DNA of 25,061 nt from an uncultured Lachnospiraceae bacterium (GCA_910585895.1 CAJUHY010000040.1:1-25061); one strand, 5' to 3'. Numbered from the stretch's first letter, positions 16,902 to 25,023 are shown. Numbers and translations are program-made. Notes: generated by a model not told the origin, from the letters alone.

Positions 16902-16963
16902 GAATTTTAAAATAATTTCTGTAGATTTACAAGACGAATTCTTATCGCAGAAGAGGATGATTT

Positions 16964-17836
16964 TTACTGCAGATTCTCTCCGTCATTTTGTTCCTCTTTT
17001 CCGCCCGCTAAAGCAATCTCGCTGTCTTCGGTTTGTGGCTGTACAAGCCTGGTTCGGCTGATATCATGGCCGCGTTTTTTGGTCTGCTGCGGCTGTTTTT
17101 CCTGTTGTTTTGCCGCATGTTTTAAGCCCCCTAAAGACCGTTCTTTTTTGGTGCGCTCATCGAGCATGACCTGCAGTTCGCTGCGCAGCTGCCGTTCTTT
17201 CGCTTCCTTTCTCAGCAGCCGGCTGTTTAAAGTGTCTATGCGCTTGTTTTTTTGGCTGAATTCTTCCAGACATAAATTATCTTGTGATTCTTTCTCTTGT
17301 GCGTCAAATATAGTTTCCCCTTTTTTCTCCTGTGGTAAAAGCCCTTTGTCTGCCTCTCGCTGTGCCAGGAGTTCCAGCTGTTCTGGTTCCTGCTCTAAGA
17401 AGCCGAAGGCGTCCTTTAATGTCTGATGTCCTCGCCGATGGATAAGCTGTTTCATGCATTTAAGAAAGTCCGCGCTTTTTTTGCTGCCGGACATATCGTA
17501 GAATAATGCCTGATTGCGCAGCGGCGTTTCCGAGGCAAACAATGTTTTCTTTTCTCCGTGGTTTACTTTTTTCATGGAGGTGCGGTCGATGTGTTTCTCT
17601 TTTTCTGTATGCACGGGAGTGCCTGCAGTTTCCAAAGCCTCTAGGGCAAAGCCTTCCCGTTCCTGTCCGCTTTTCTTATCTTTCCTGCGGTAATCAAGCC
17701 TGCCGTAAGCGTTTCTCACTTCGTAAGGTTTTTGTTCGTTGTTCTGTTTTTTTGTTTCCTGATGTTCCCTATGCAGGATTGACTGTCCTAAATCCCAGCG
17801 AGGTTCTTTTGTCCTATCTTTAAAATAAGTGCCCAT
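16964..17836 (-). CDS. Highly charged orphan encoded with the contractile-system ATPase
   Basis: A 290-residue, Lys/Glu/Gln/Arg-rich protein with no signal peptide, membrane helix or recognised domain. I prefer ATG 17836, which has GGAGA 3-4 nt upstream. A GTG at 17854 in the same frame is possible. The start lies inside the end of the ATPase gene (17-bp overlap), so translation is coupled. The N-terminal 120 residues look disordered. A more ordered block around SADFLKCMKQLIHRRGHQTL is followed by helical, coiled-coil-like sequence (about 200-250) and a disordered tail. Its place behind the regulator and ATPase suggests a partner of the ATPase or a small particle component. This is inference from position only. 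Confidence 0.6.
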   Translation of the reverse strand: MGTYFKDRTKEPRWDLGQSILHREHQETKKQNNEQKPYEVRNAYGRLDYRRKDKKSGQEREGFALEALETAGTPVHTEKEKHIDRTSMKKVNHGEKKTLFASETPLRNQALFYDMSGSKKSADFLKCMKQLIHRRGHQTLKDAFGFLEQEPEQLELLAQREADKGLLPQEKKGETIFDAQEKESQDNLCLEEFSQKNKRIDTLNSRLLRKEAKERQLRSELQVMLDERTKKERSLGGLKHAAKQQEKQPQQTKKRGHDISRTRLVQPQTEDSEIALAGGKEEQNDGENLQ

Positions 17837-19733
17837 ATTCTCCGTATTCGTCACGGCTGAGTTTTTTGCCGCTCTTTTCCAGCTCGTGACTAAGTCCTTT
17901 TAGTATTTTATCCATGGTAAGCAGCGGTTCATGGTCTTCCGCGGCAAGGAAGCTGGCATAGATGAGGGTGTTTTTAATCATGCTGCCTGATATCTCAAAC
18001 TGGTTTGCCAGAAAGTTGAAATCAATTTCATCTGACAGGGGAAGTTTGACAGGAATCATAGACTCCCACATCTGTCGGCGCAGGGTTTGGTCTGGAAGCG
18101 GAAAGTTGATAATGTCGCTGATGCGGCGGCGGAATGCGCTGTCAAAATTCTGCAGGTAATTGGTGGCAAGGATGCTGATTCCTTCATATTCTTCCATTTT
18201 CTGCAGTAGGAAAGCAATTTCCATATTGCTGTATTTGTCATGGGATTCCTTAATTTCGGTTCGTTTGGCAAATAATACGTCCGCCTCGTCAAAAAAGAGG
18301 ATTGCCATGCTTTTTTCTGCTTCGCCAAAGATGCGGCTGAGTTTTTTTTCCGTCTCCCCGATGTATTTGTCCACAACTGCCGGAAGCTCTACCCGGTAGA
18401 GTTCCATATTGAGTTCTGCTGCCATGACCTGCGCCGCCATTGTCTTTCCAGTGCCGGGAGGTCCGGCAAAAATCATGGAGATGCCGTTGCCGTAGGCTGA
18501 TTTTTCGATGAATCCCCATTCTTCATAGACCAGTTTGCGGTTGCGTACCCGATTTATGATGTGGAACAGCTTTTGTTTCTGAGGCTCTGGAAGGATAAGG
18601 TGTTCCATCTGGTAAACGCCACGGATTTTTTTTGCATATTTGTCCAGGGAATGGGAGGATACCCGCAATATGGCGCGTCTTAAATGCTGGTTTGTGATAT
18701 ATCCGCTGCCATTGGTGAGAGCGTATGCTTTTGCCAGTTCCAGTATTTCCCGCATCCTGCCCGGCAGGAAATTGTATCTGCCAAGGAAGTCCAGCCGTTC
18801 TTCTTCCTGTTCCCATTGATAGGAAAGGCTTAAGTCATTAAAGAGTTTTTTGTCTGCCAGTACTTTTGGCGTGGAGATAGTAAATGGCAGGTACTGGCGG
18901 CGGGTAAAGCTGCCCGGAGGAATTTCTTTCCAGGAACCTGTCACAAAGATGGTCTCCTCATCTTCCAGCCAGTCGAACAGAGGAGATAAATCTTCTGTTT
19001 CGCCGTCAAGTTCTATTACAAACATGGCGTGGCATAGCAGGCATTCCCTTCTCATTTCACGAAGCTGTTGTTCAGACTGCAGTGTTTCATAGGGGATGAC
19101 AGCAAGGCCCATGTGCTGCTGCGCCGCTAAGTGCGCAAAGTTGAGTTTTCTGCCGCTGCCTTTTTTGCCCCGCAGATAGAGCAGCTTTTTGTCAGAGATA
19201 TTGGTAAGGCATTTTTCTATCTGCGGGTACAGGCGGACAGAAGTTCCCAAGGATGGCAGCGGTTCCTCACTCCGGCAGTACCAGTACATGCCGGAGATGT
19301 ATTGTGTTTCCAGAAGGATTCCCTTTAAGAAGAGCAGCAGGCGAGGCGGAATCTGTATGTGGTAATCTTGCTGCCGGCTGTCCCAGACTTTTTCAAACAA
19401 CAGCGGCGCAGGCTCATAAATCAGCTCTGCCGCGCAAAGGTCATTGGTTTCTTTGTCCCCAAACAGCTGCCAGATGTTCGGACTTAAATTCTTCCCGCAC
19501 AGTCCGGCATAGAGCGCAGCTGCCAGAAACATCATTTCCTCTTTCTGCATACGGCAGGAGAGGGCGGTATAGAGAAATGGTGAGAATATCCCATTGTCTG
19601 CGCTCTTTATAGCCTTATCTAACAAGACTAAAAAAGACCTGGCAGGAAAGAAATCGTTTTGCTGCGCAAGGGTTTTCGTTCCCCAGTCTGTCAGGTCAGT
19701 CAGAAATTCCTGATAATTACGGTAACTGTCCAT
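17820..19733 (-). CDS. AAA+ ATPase of a contractile injection system (Afp15/Pvc15-like)
   Basis: A 637-residue protein. The N-terminal half (about 1-390) is a family-specific region that includes a second, weaker nucleotide-binding-like segment (LYLRGKKGSGRKLNFAHLAA). The C-terminal half is a canonical CDC48/FtsH-type AAA+ domain: Walker A GPPGTGKT (424-431), Walker B FFDEAD with D482/E483, a sensor-like ILATNYLQNFD, and an arginine-finger run FRRRI. Membrane-free AAA+ proteins of this build accompany sheath and tube genes in extracellular contractile injection systems and are thought to act in assembly or sheath handling. GAGGAGG before ATG 19733 overlaps the regulator's stop, so both are one operon. 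No lesion is seen. Confidence 0.85.
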   Translation of the reverse strand: MDSYRNYQEFLTDLTDWGTKTLAQQNDFFPARSFLVLLDKAIKSADNGIFSPFLYTALSCRMQKEEMMFLAAALYAGLCGKNLSPNIWQLFGDKETNDLCAAELIYEPAPLLFEKVWDSRQQDYHIQIPPRLLLFLKGILLETQYISGMYWYCRSEEPLPSLGTSVRLYPQIEKCLTNISDKKLLYLRGKKGSGRKLNFAHLAAQQHMGLAVIPYETLQSEQQLREMRRECLLCHAMFVIELDGETEDLSPLFDWLEDEETIFVTGSWKEIPPGSFTRRQYLPFTISTPKVLADKKLFNDLSLSYQWEQEEERLDFLGRYNFLPGRMREILELAKAYALTNGSGYITNQHLRRAILRVSSHSLDKYAKKIRGVYQMEHLILPEPQKQKLFHIINRVRNRKLVYEEWGFIEKSAYGNGISMIFAGPPGTGKTMAAQVMAAELNMELYRVELPAVVDKYIGETEKKLSRIFGEAEKSMAILFFDEADVLFAKRTEIKESHDKYSNMEIAFLLQKMEEYEGISILATNYLQNFDSAFRRRISDIINFPLPDQTLRRQMWESMIPVKLPLSDEIDFNFLANQFEISGSMIKNTLIYASFLAAEDHEPLLTMDKILKGLSHELEKSGKKLSRDEYGEYGHLF

Positions 19734-19743
19734 AGGAGCCTCC

Positions 19744-22470
19744 TCAGTTTGCTACAATTTCCTTAAAACTTTTGCCAAAATCAAGTTCTAGGTCTTCCCG
19801 GTACAATTGCTGCATACGGTCGTATTGCTGTTTGGCTTCCGACTGTTTTCCGCTCTTGTAAAGGCAGAGTATGAGCTGTGTTACAATCTCTTCGTTGTAA
19901 GGGTCAGTTTCTAACATGCGTCGTAAAAAGGGAATAGCAGCTTTTGGAGCCTCTTGCGCAATTCTCATTGCTGCGCCGGATTCCAGGACGGCAAGATATT
20001 TATTTTCCAGTTCTTTAGCCGTTCCATAGGACCACAAATATCCGCTGCTGCCCATGTAGCTGCCAGGGTACAATTGCATTATCTGTTCCGGTTTTTTTTC
20101 CCATGCCTGTCGGTCAGAGAGGAAAAGGGTCAGATTTTCCAGGTCAGAATCCACAAGCTGCATATTAAGCGAGTATTTCTTTTTCTCATAGGAAATCAGG
20201 TCTTCTAATCCCTCCTGCATAAAGGACTGACGGATGCTGTAGAGTGTGGTGTGGAACAGGGCAACAGCGCTTTTTGTTCCGGCATCCGGCCATAAAAGCG
20301 CAATCAACGCTTCCCGGGAGACACTATTCCCCTGAAGGTGGAATAAGTAGGCAAACAATTCCTTTGCTTTTTTTGTACGCCATTTCAGTTCCTGCCCATC
20401 AGAACCAGGAAGGAATACGAGAAAGCAGTCCAGACAGCGAATCCTGATTTTGCCGGACTCTTTGGGGCTGGTGTTTTCCGCTTGCCCCTTCGAGGAAATA
20501 AGGCGGTGAGAATCTGCATTATTGCGGTGAATGGAATGGATTTCCTTTAAAATCTGCTGATGTTTTGGAGAAAGCTCCAGACTCCATATATGGTTTTTCT
20601 GTAAAAATGCCTCTCCCATGCGCGATTGTTCCATGGCTTTGCGGTAGTTGCCTTCTTCCCAGGACAGTACTGCCAGCAATTGCCAGGCGACCGCAGTCTG
20701 CAGCGTCTCATACTCGGAAATCTGAATAATTTCTTTGGCAGCCTGTCTGACAGATTGGTAATCAGCGCACAGGTAGGCTGCCCTCATCTTTTCTGCCAGC
20801 AGACAGTTCTGCAGCAGGAATCCATCGTCAATGCTGCCTAAGCGTATGGTGTAGAGAACGGAGGATAAATCTGCGGTTTGTTTAATTATCCCTGCGATAG
20901 ATTGTGCAGCAGCCAGAAAAGGATTTTCCGAAAAGCGCACGTTCTGTCTGCCGTGGGAGGTGATAAGCTGTGCAGCTTCTTGTAGCTGGTGCAGACAGCA
21001 TTTGACTTTTATCTGCTCTGCGCAGTAAGTTTGTGCCAATTCATTCTGCATTAGCTGCGAATCTTCGGCAGCCTGTTCCAGATAAAGCTGTGCCTGCAAC
21101 AGTTCCCCGGCTTTGCGTTTTGCTGCTGCGGCAAACAGCAGGACTTTCTTATACTCCTGCAGACTTCCTTCTTTGTAGAAGGTTTTTCCTGCCAGCATAA
21201 TTTCTTTATTTGCTTCGATTTCGCGTCCCTGCGCCATCAGGTATTTGCCGTAGATGAATCTGGCTTTGGCGGACAGTTCACAGCGGTTTGTTGAGAGGAA
21301 CGCGAACCAGCGCTCCATAGTTCCGTAAAGCTGCTCTTCCAACATGGAATTGCCGGAAGCTTCTATGACTGCCAGTATGATATCAGTAGCTTCCCCACGG
21401 CAAGCGTATTCCGCAGCTTGAATTTTGTCGTTGGTTTTTAGGAGGAAATATGCGGCTGTCCGAAGTGCGGACTGCTGTTCCTCCGCGGTCGTCTGTGACA
21501 GCAGAAAACGCTGGAAGATAGAATGGTAACGGTAAAGGCTGCTGCCCTCGCCAAGCGTCTGTACGAATAAATTTTCATTGACCAGATAACGCAGCATACT
21601 TTCCGAGTTATAAATCCCTGTTATCTTGTTGCAGATGGAGGGCGTCATATAATCGAGGACAGCGCTCTTTTTTAAAAATGTCTGAATGTCAAAAGGCAGC
21701 ATTTTATAGACCTTTGTCATGAAATAGTCAGATACTTCCAATTTGTCACAGATTTCCTTGATTATTCCAATGGTAGCTTCCGTTTTATGCTGATTTATCT
21801 GGCTCATAATCTGAGCAACTCCCACCGGCCAGCCTTCGGTACAGTCATAAATAATATCCGCCCACTGTCGGGCATTTTCTGCAGTTGCTTCTAATAGTGC
21901 GGCAATCTCGTCCGGGGTAAATTTTAGTTCCTCCAGTCCCAGGCAGATGGCGCTCCCATTCTGCAGGTATTTATCAAAAAATTTGGGAAGGGAGCGTTTT
22001 TCCACGATAAAAAACCGTATCTTTGTGTCCATGGTTTCAATGAGGATTTCTAACAAGTTAAAAATATCAGGGTTAGTGATTTCCTGAAAATCATCAAGAA
22101 TGATATTTAAGAAGTTTATCTGCGCATCCAGCCAAAGCACAAGCTGTTCCATCAAGATATCGATGTTTCCGGAAAGAGCGGCAGGAACGAGGAAGTCTTT
22201 GGGGGGAGTTCCCATGGCATGGCAGACGGCTTCCGTGAAATTCTGGATAAAAGACATCAGGTCATTGTCGGTGCCGCTAAGGCTGTACCATGCGCTTCTG
22301 CCGGAAAAATGGCGCACATAATTTGCCAGCGCCTGGGTCTTTCCATAGCCGGCGCCGGCATTGAGCAGAATGATATCAGCCTGTAGGGAAGAGAGCAGGG
22401 AATCGATTGCCCGTTCGGTATAATCCCTGTCTATGTTTGGTATTTGGATTTTACTGTTCTCATTTTTCAT
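19744..22470 (-). CDS. STAND/TPR transcriptional regulator with SARP-BTAD-like C-terminus
   Basis: A 908-residue MalT-like regulator. Residues 1 to about 330 form a STAND-type NTPase: Walker A GAGYGKT (39-45), a Walker B region ILDDFQE near 120, and a winged segment ending near YRYHSIFQRFLLSQ. Residues about 340-640 are helical TPR-type repeats. From about 670 a DNA-binding-like segment (RTKKAKELFAYLFHLQGN, LIALLWPDAG) is followed by a BTAD domain, the layout of SARP activators but placed at the C-terminus. It probably turns on the contractile-system genes on binding a signal. Its ATG lies 255 bp from the sheath ATG, in divergent orientation; AGAAGGGG is the ribosome binding site. The signal is unknown. 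Confidence 0.85.
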   Translation of the reverse strand: MKNENSKIQIPNIDRDYTERAIDSLLSSLQADIILLNAGAGYGKTQALANYVRHFSGRSAWYSLSGTDNDLMSFIQNFTEAVCHAMGTPPKDFLVPAALSGNIDILMEQLVLWLDAQINFLNIILDDFQEITNPDIFNLLEILIETMDTKIRFFIVEKRSLPKFFDKYLQNGSAICLGLEELKFTPDEIAALLEATAENARQWADIIYDCTEGWPVGVAQIMSQINQHKTEATIGIIKEICDKLEVSDYFMTKVYKMLPFDIQTFLKKSAVLDYMTPSICNKITGIYNSESMLRYLVNENLFVQTLGEGSSLYRYHSIFQRFLLSQTTAEEQQSALRTAAYFLLKTNDKIQAAEYACRGEATDIILAVIEASGNSMLEEQLYGTMERWFAFLSTNRCELSAKARFIYGKYLMAQGREIEANKEIMLAGKTFYKEGSLQEYKKVLLFAAAAKRKAGELLQAQLYLEQAAEDSQLMQNELAQTYCAEQIKVKCCLHQLQEAAQLITSHGRQNVRFSENPFLAAAQSIAGIIKQTADLSSVLYTIRLGSIDDGFLLQNCLLAEKMRAAYLCADYQSVRQAAKEIIQISEYETLQTAVAWQLLAVLSWEEGNYRKAMEQSRMGEAFLQKNHIWSLELSPKHQQILKEIHSIHRNNADSHRLISSKGQAENTSPKESGKIRIRCLDCFLVFLPGSDGQELKWRTKKAKELFAYLFHLQGNSVSREALIALLWPDAGTKSAVALFHTTLYSIRQSFMQEGLEDLISYEKKKYSLNMQLVDSDLENLTLFLSDRQAWEKKPEQIMQLYPGSYMGSSGYLWSYGTAKELENKYLAVLESGAAMRIAQEAPKAAIPFLRRMLETDPYNEEIVTQLILCLYKSGKQSEAKQQYDRMQQLYREDLELDFGKSFKEIVAN

Positions 22471-22494
22471 GTTCCATCAGCCCCTTCTGAAAAA

Positions 22495-22522
22495 AGTATA
22501 AATGATTTGCAGGGACTTTCCA
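22495..22522 (-). promoter_or_regulatory. Candidate promoter of the regulator-ATPase operon
   Basis: On the minus strand a -10-like TATACT (22500 to 22495) and a -35-like TGGAAA (22522 to 22517) are separated by 16 bp. The direct repeats at 22525-22554 lie directly upstream of this -35, the usual place for an activator site. Confidence 0.45.
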
Positions 22523-22524
22523 TG

Positions 22525-22554
22525 TTTTGCACCAATCAGGCGGTTTTTACACCA
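22525..22554. repeat. Direct repeat TTTTRCACCA beside the regulator promoter
   Basis: TTTTGCACCA (22525-22534) and TTTTACACCA (22545-22554) match at 9 of 10 bases with a 20-bp period, about two helical turns, so a dimeric protein could bind both on the same face of the DNA. They end 2 bp from the -35 of the leftward promoter. No such pair is seen next to the sheath promoter, which has its own, different repeat set. Confidence 0.6.
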
Positions 22555-22585
22555 GTTTGGAAAAAAGAAAAAATTATGTCGGAAT

Positions 22586-22619
22586 GTTTAGAATTTTGTT
22601 TAGTGTAATGTTTTATAAT
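22586..22619 (+). promoter_or_regulatory. Sheath promoter with period-12 GTTTA repeats
   Basis: GTTTAG at 22586-22591 and 22598-22603 and a variant GTTTTA at 22610-22615 repeat every 12 bp. The last overlaps an exact TATAAT at 22614-22619. No good -35 is present, as expected for an activator-dependent promoter. SARP activators are known to bind short direct repeats placed just upstream of the -10. The 12-bp period is close to, but not the same as, the classical 11 bp. This is a hypothesis for the divergent regulator's target. Confidence 0.5.
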
Positions 22620-22676
22620 TTTGAAATATCATACAACAGAAACAGCATGTTGTGGGAATAACATTTTCAGATAAGG

Positions 22677-22685
22677 AAAGGAGGT
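22677..22685 (+). promoter_or_regulatory. Strong Shine-Dalgarno aimed at an ATA codon, upstream of the sheath ATG
   Basis: AAAGGAGGT is a near-perfect ribosome binding site but lies 40 nt before the sheath ATG. At ideal spacing (8 nt) there is an ATA at 22693 that is in frame with the sheath: ATA-AGC-AGC-ATA-AGC-AGC. A weaker GGGAG (22718-22722) serves the ATG at 22726. Either translation can begin at ATA, adding 11 residues, or an original ATG was mutated. A short tandem repeat (CATAAGCAG, twice) covers the site. Confidence 0.45.
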
Positions 22686-22725
22686 AGCCGGCATAAGCAG
22701 CATAAGCAGCTTTTGCTGGGAGATT

Positions 22726-24462
22726 ATGGCTGAATATTTATCACCAGGCGTATATGTAGAGGAATTTGATTCAGGCGGAAAGCCCATGGAAGGCGTTGGT
22801 ACAAGTACAGCCGGATTTATCGGTCTTGCACAGAGAGGACCGGCGGAAGGAGTTCCGCAGCTTGTGACCAACTTTGCAGATTTTAAGAGAAAATTCGGTG
22901 GGTATCTTTCAGAAAATGAGTATGGGGAATACCGCTTTTTGGCGTATGCGGTGGAACACTTTTTTGTAAACGGCGGTTCCCGCTGTTTCATTTCCCGCGT
23001 AGCTCCAAGCGATGCCAAGCCTGCCCGTGCCAGAATTCCGGCACAGGACACAGTTCTTAAGGTGCAGGCGAAAAACCCCGGCATGTGGGGCAACAGCATG
23101 AGTATTGTCGTAACGCCCGCAAGTAAGGCAAAGACTCAGATTTTAGAGGAACTTGAGACCGCAGACGGAAAGCAGTATTCCGTAAAGAGTTCTGCAGGTT
23201 TTCATGAAGGGGATGTGGTTGTATATAAGGATATGACCAATGTGGTATACAACCGGGTAGTGAAGAGCCAGGATAATATTATTGTATTTGAAAAAGAGTT
23301 TGAGCAGGACGTGGTGGATAAGAACCTGCTGCCCAAGAAGGTGATTTCCACCTGTGAGTTTAATTTGGAAGTGAAGTATGACGACATTGTGGAGTTCTAT
23401 GAGAATCTGTCTTTTAATGTGTCCATACCGAACTACATTGACAAGAAGACAGCGAAATCTGATTTAATTGTTGCTGAATATATTGGCAGCAAGAAAACAG
23501 AGATATTGGCGCCGTTTGACGAGATTGCCGGAACAGACCCGGAGAAAGCATTCTGCGTGATTGCCTTAAATGGCGGCAGCAATGGTTCCGTGTCAAATAT
23601 CAGCGCAGCCGACTTTATCGGCGTGGATAAGGGCGCTGGAAAACGTACTGGTATTCAGGCGTTTTTAGACAATGACAGTGTTTCTATTATGGCGGTCCCC
23701 GGGGTGGTAGACCCCAACGTACAGCTGATGCTGGTTGCGCATTGTGAAAATCTTGCCAGCCGTTTTGCCGTACTGGATATGCCAAGGGACGCCAAGAAGA
23801 TGGATGATATCATGGCGCACAGGGATATCGTTGACAGTAATTATGCGGCAATGTACCATCCCTGGCTGGAAGTGTTTGACCCATTGGACAAGAAAAATCT
23901 GGCGATTCCCCCTTCTGGCTCCGTCATTGGCATTTATGCCCGCAGCGATACCTCAAGGGGCGTACATAAAGCACCTGCCAATGAGACGGTACGCGCATGT
24001 GTAGGACTTGACTGCCAGTTTAATAAGGGCGAGCAGGACATCTTAAACCCTAAGGGAGTCAATCTAATCCGTTCCTTCCCAGGACAGGGTATCCGTGTCT
24101 GGGGGGCGCGTACAGCAAGCAGTGACCCGAGTTGGAAATACGTTAATGTACGCCGCCTGTTTATCTTTATTGAGGAAAGCATCAAGGCGAACACTAACTG
24201 GGCAGTGTTTGAGCCCAATGATGAGGTTTTGTGGGTGCGTGTAAAACGTACGATAGACGTATTCCTGACAGGGCTTTGGAGGTCAGGTGCACTTGCCGGC
24301 TCCGCGCCATCGGAAGCGTTTTTTGTTAACTGCGGCAGGAATACCATGAGCCAGGATGATATTGATAACGGAAGGCTTGTCTGCGTCATCGGTATTGCGC
24401 CGGTGAAACCTGCTGAATTTGTAATCTTTAGGATTTCACAGAAAACAGGTGATTCCGTATAA
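22726..24462 (+). CDS. Contractile tail sheath protein
   Basis: A 578-residue sheath protein. The N-terminal YLSPGVYVEEFDSGGKP and GTSTAGFIGLAQRGP and the C-terminal NWAVFEPNDEVLWVRVKRTI and RNTMSQDDIDNGRL (about residues 540-553) are the conserved sheath blocks of phages and phage-tail-like injectosomes. About residues 130-250 form a beta-rich insertion, which makes it longer than simple phage sheaths. The sheath surrounds the inner tube and contracts to drive it into the target. The ATG at 22726 gives the family's usual start; an upstream ATA (22693) is discussed separately. Only one sheath gene is in view, followed at once by the tube. Confidence 0.93.
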   Translation: MAEYLSPGVYVEEFDSGGKPMEGVGTSTAGFIGLAQRGPAEGVPQLVTNFADFKRKFGGYLSENEYGEYRFLAYAVEHFFVNGGSRCFISRVAPSDAKPARARIPAQDTVLKVQAKNPGMWGNSMSIVVTPASKAKTQILEELETADGKQYSVKSSAGFHEGDVVVYKDMTNVVYNRVVKSQDNIIVFEKEFEQDVVDKNLLPKKVISTCEFNLEVKYDDIVEFYENLSFNVSIPNYIDKKTAKSDLIVAEYIGSKKTEILAPFDEIAGTDPEKAFCVIALNGGSNGSVSNISAADFIGVDKGAGKRTGIQAFLDNDSVSIMAVPGVVDPNVQLMLVAHCENLASRFAVLDMPRDAKKMDDIMAHRDIVDSNYAAMYHPWLEVFDPLDKKNLAIPPSGSVIGIYARSDTSRGVHKAPANETVRACVGLDCQFNKGEQDILNPKGVNLIRSFPGQGIRVWGARTASSDPSWKYVNVRRLFIFIEESIKANTNWAVFEPNDEVLWVRVKRTIDVFLTGLWRSGALAGSAPSEAFFVNCGRNTMSQDDIDNGRLVCVIGIAPVKPAEFVIFRISQKTGDSV

Positions 24463-24530
24463 GCATTATTGTTAACAAAAGCATTTCTTCTAAAATTATA
24501 TAATTAGTCAGAAAGGAGCGTTGTGAAGAG

Positions 24531-24956
24531 ATGGCAAGTACTCCATATGGAAAATTTAGATATAAGGTAGAAATTGACGGCTTAGAGGCAGGCGGATTTT
24601 CAGAAGCATCAGGATTTGACGCCTCGATTGACGTGATTGAGTACCGCGAGGGCGACATGGTTCAGACGCCGATGAAGCTTCCCGGTCTGAAAAAATATGG
24701 CAATATTACACTGAAACAGGGCGTTGCAGATTCCATGGTAATGTATGAATGGATGATTGCGGGCGTGGAAGGTGAAGTGGAGCGCAAGACAATCACGATT
24801 ACCATTCTGGATGAGACGGAAACGGCTACGGCATCCTGGCAGGTAATCAACGCATGGCCGGCGAAATATACAGCACCGGATTTCAATGCGACATCTTCAG
24901 AAGTTGCAATTGAGAGTCTGGAGATTGCCCACGAGGGAATGACCAGAGTTTCTTAA
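24531..24956 (+). CDS. Contractile tail tube protein (gp19-like)
   Basis: A 141-residue tube protein of T4 gp19/Hcp-like type. PYGKFRYKVEIDGLEAGGFS (residues 5-24) and the following S-G-F-D and E-Y-R-E-G-D segments, the LPGLKKYGNITLK block near 50-62 and the closing ESLEIAHEGM are typical. Copies stack as hexameric rings to form the inner tube. AAAGGAG at 24512-24518 is 12 nt from the ATG, slightly long. The gene is 68 bp downstream of the sheath, with a TATAAT-like sequence (24499-24504) in the gap but no suitable -35, so co-transcription with the sheath is most likely. Confidence 0.93.
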   Translation: MASTPYGKFRYKVEIDGLEAGGFSEASGFDASIDVIEYREGDMVQTPMKLPGLKKYGNITLKQGVADSMVMYEWMIAGVEGEVERKTITITILDETETATASWQVINAWPAKYTAPDFNATSSEVAIESLEIAHEGMTRVS

Positions 24957-24972
24957 AGAAAGTTAAAATCAT

Positions 24973-24997
24973 GCCCTGGGCAGTTGCTGCCCGGGGC
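24973..24997 (+). other. G+C-rich hairpin after the tube gene, no T tract
   Basis: An 11-bp stem (24973-24983 with 24987-24997, one G-T wobble) with a TTG loop lies between the tube and the next gene. Without a T run it is unlikely to terminate fully. It may stabilise the highly expressed sheath-tube message or cause partial attenuation before the low-copy genes. Confidence 0.6.
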
Positions 24998-25023
24998 GGA
25001 TAGGAAAGACGGGTGGCGAGCAG

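Noticed and set aside
17079..17823. Plus-strand frames rich in Cys, Ser and Phe opposite the charged orphan
   Set aside because: The composition is the mirror of a Lys/Glu/Gln-rich gene on the other strand, and no start signals are present.
22629..23099. A minus-strand frame overlapping the sheath start
   Set aside because: It is opposite the conserved sheath N-terminus and has no ribosome binding site of its own.
22726..24956. A complete prophage or type VI secretion system
   Set aside because: No capsid, terminase, integrase or TssB/TssC split sheath is visible. A single-chain sheath, a gp19-like tube and a dedicated AAA+ ATPase point to a contractile injection system, but the window ends too early to exclude a tail-like bacteriocin.
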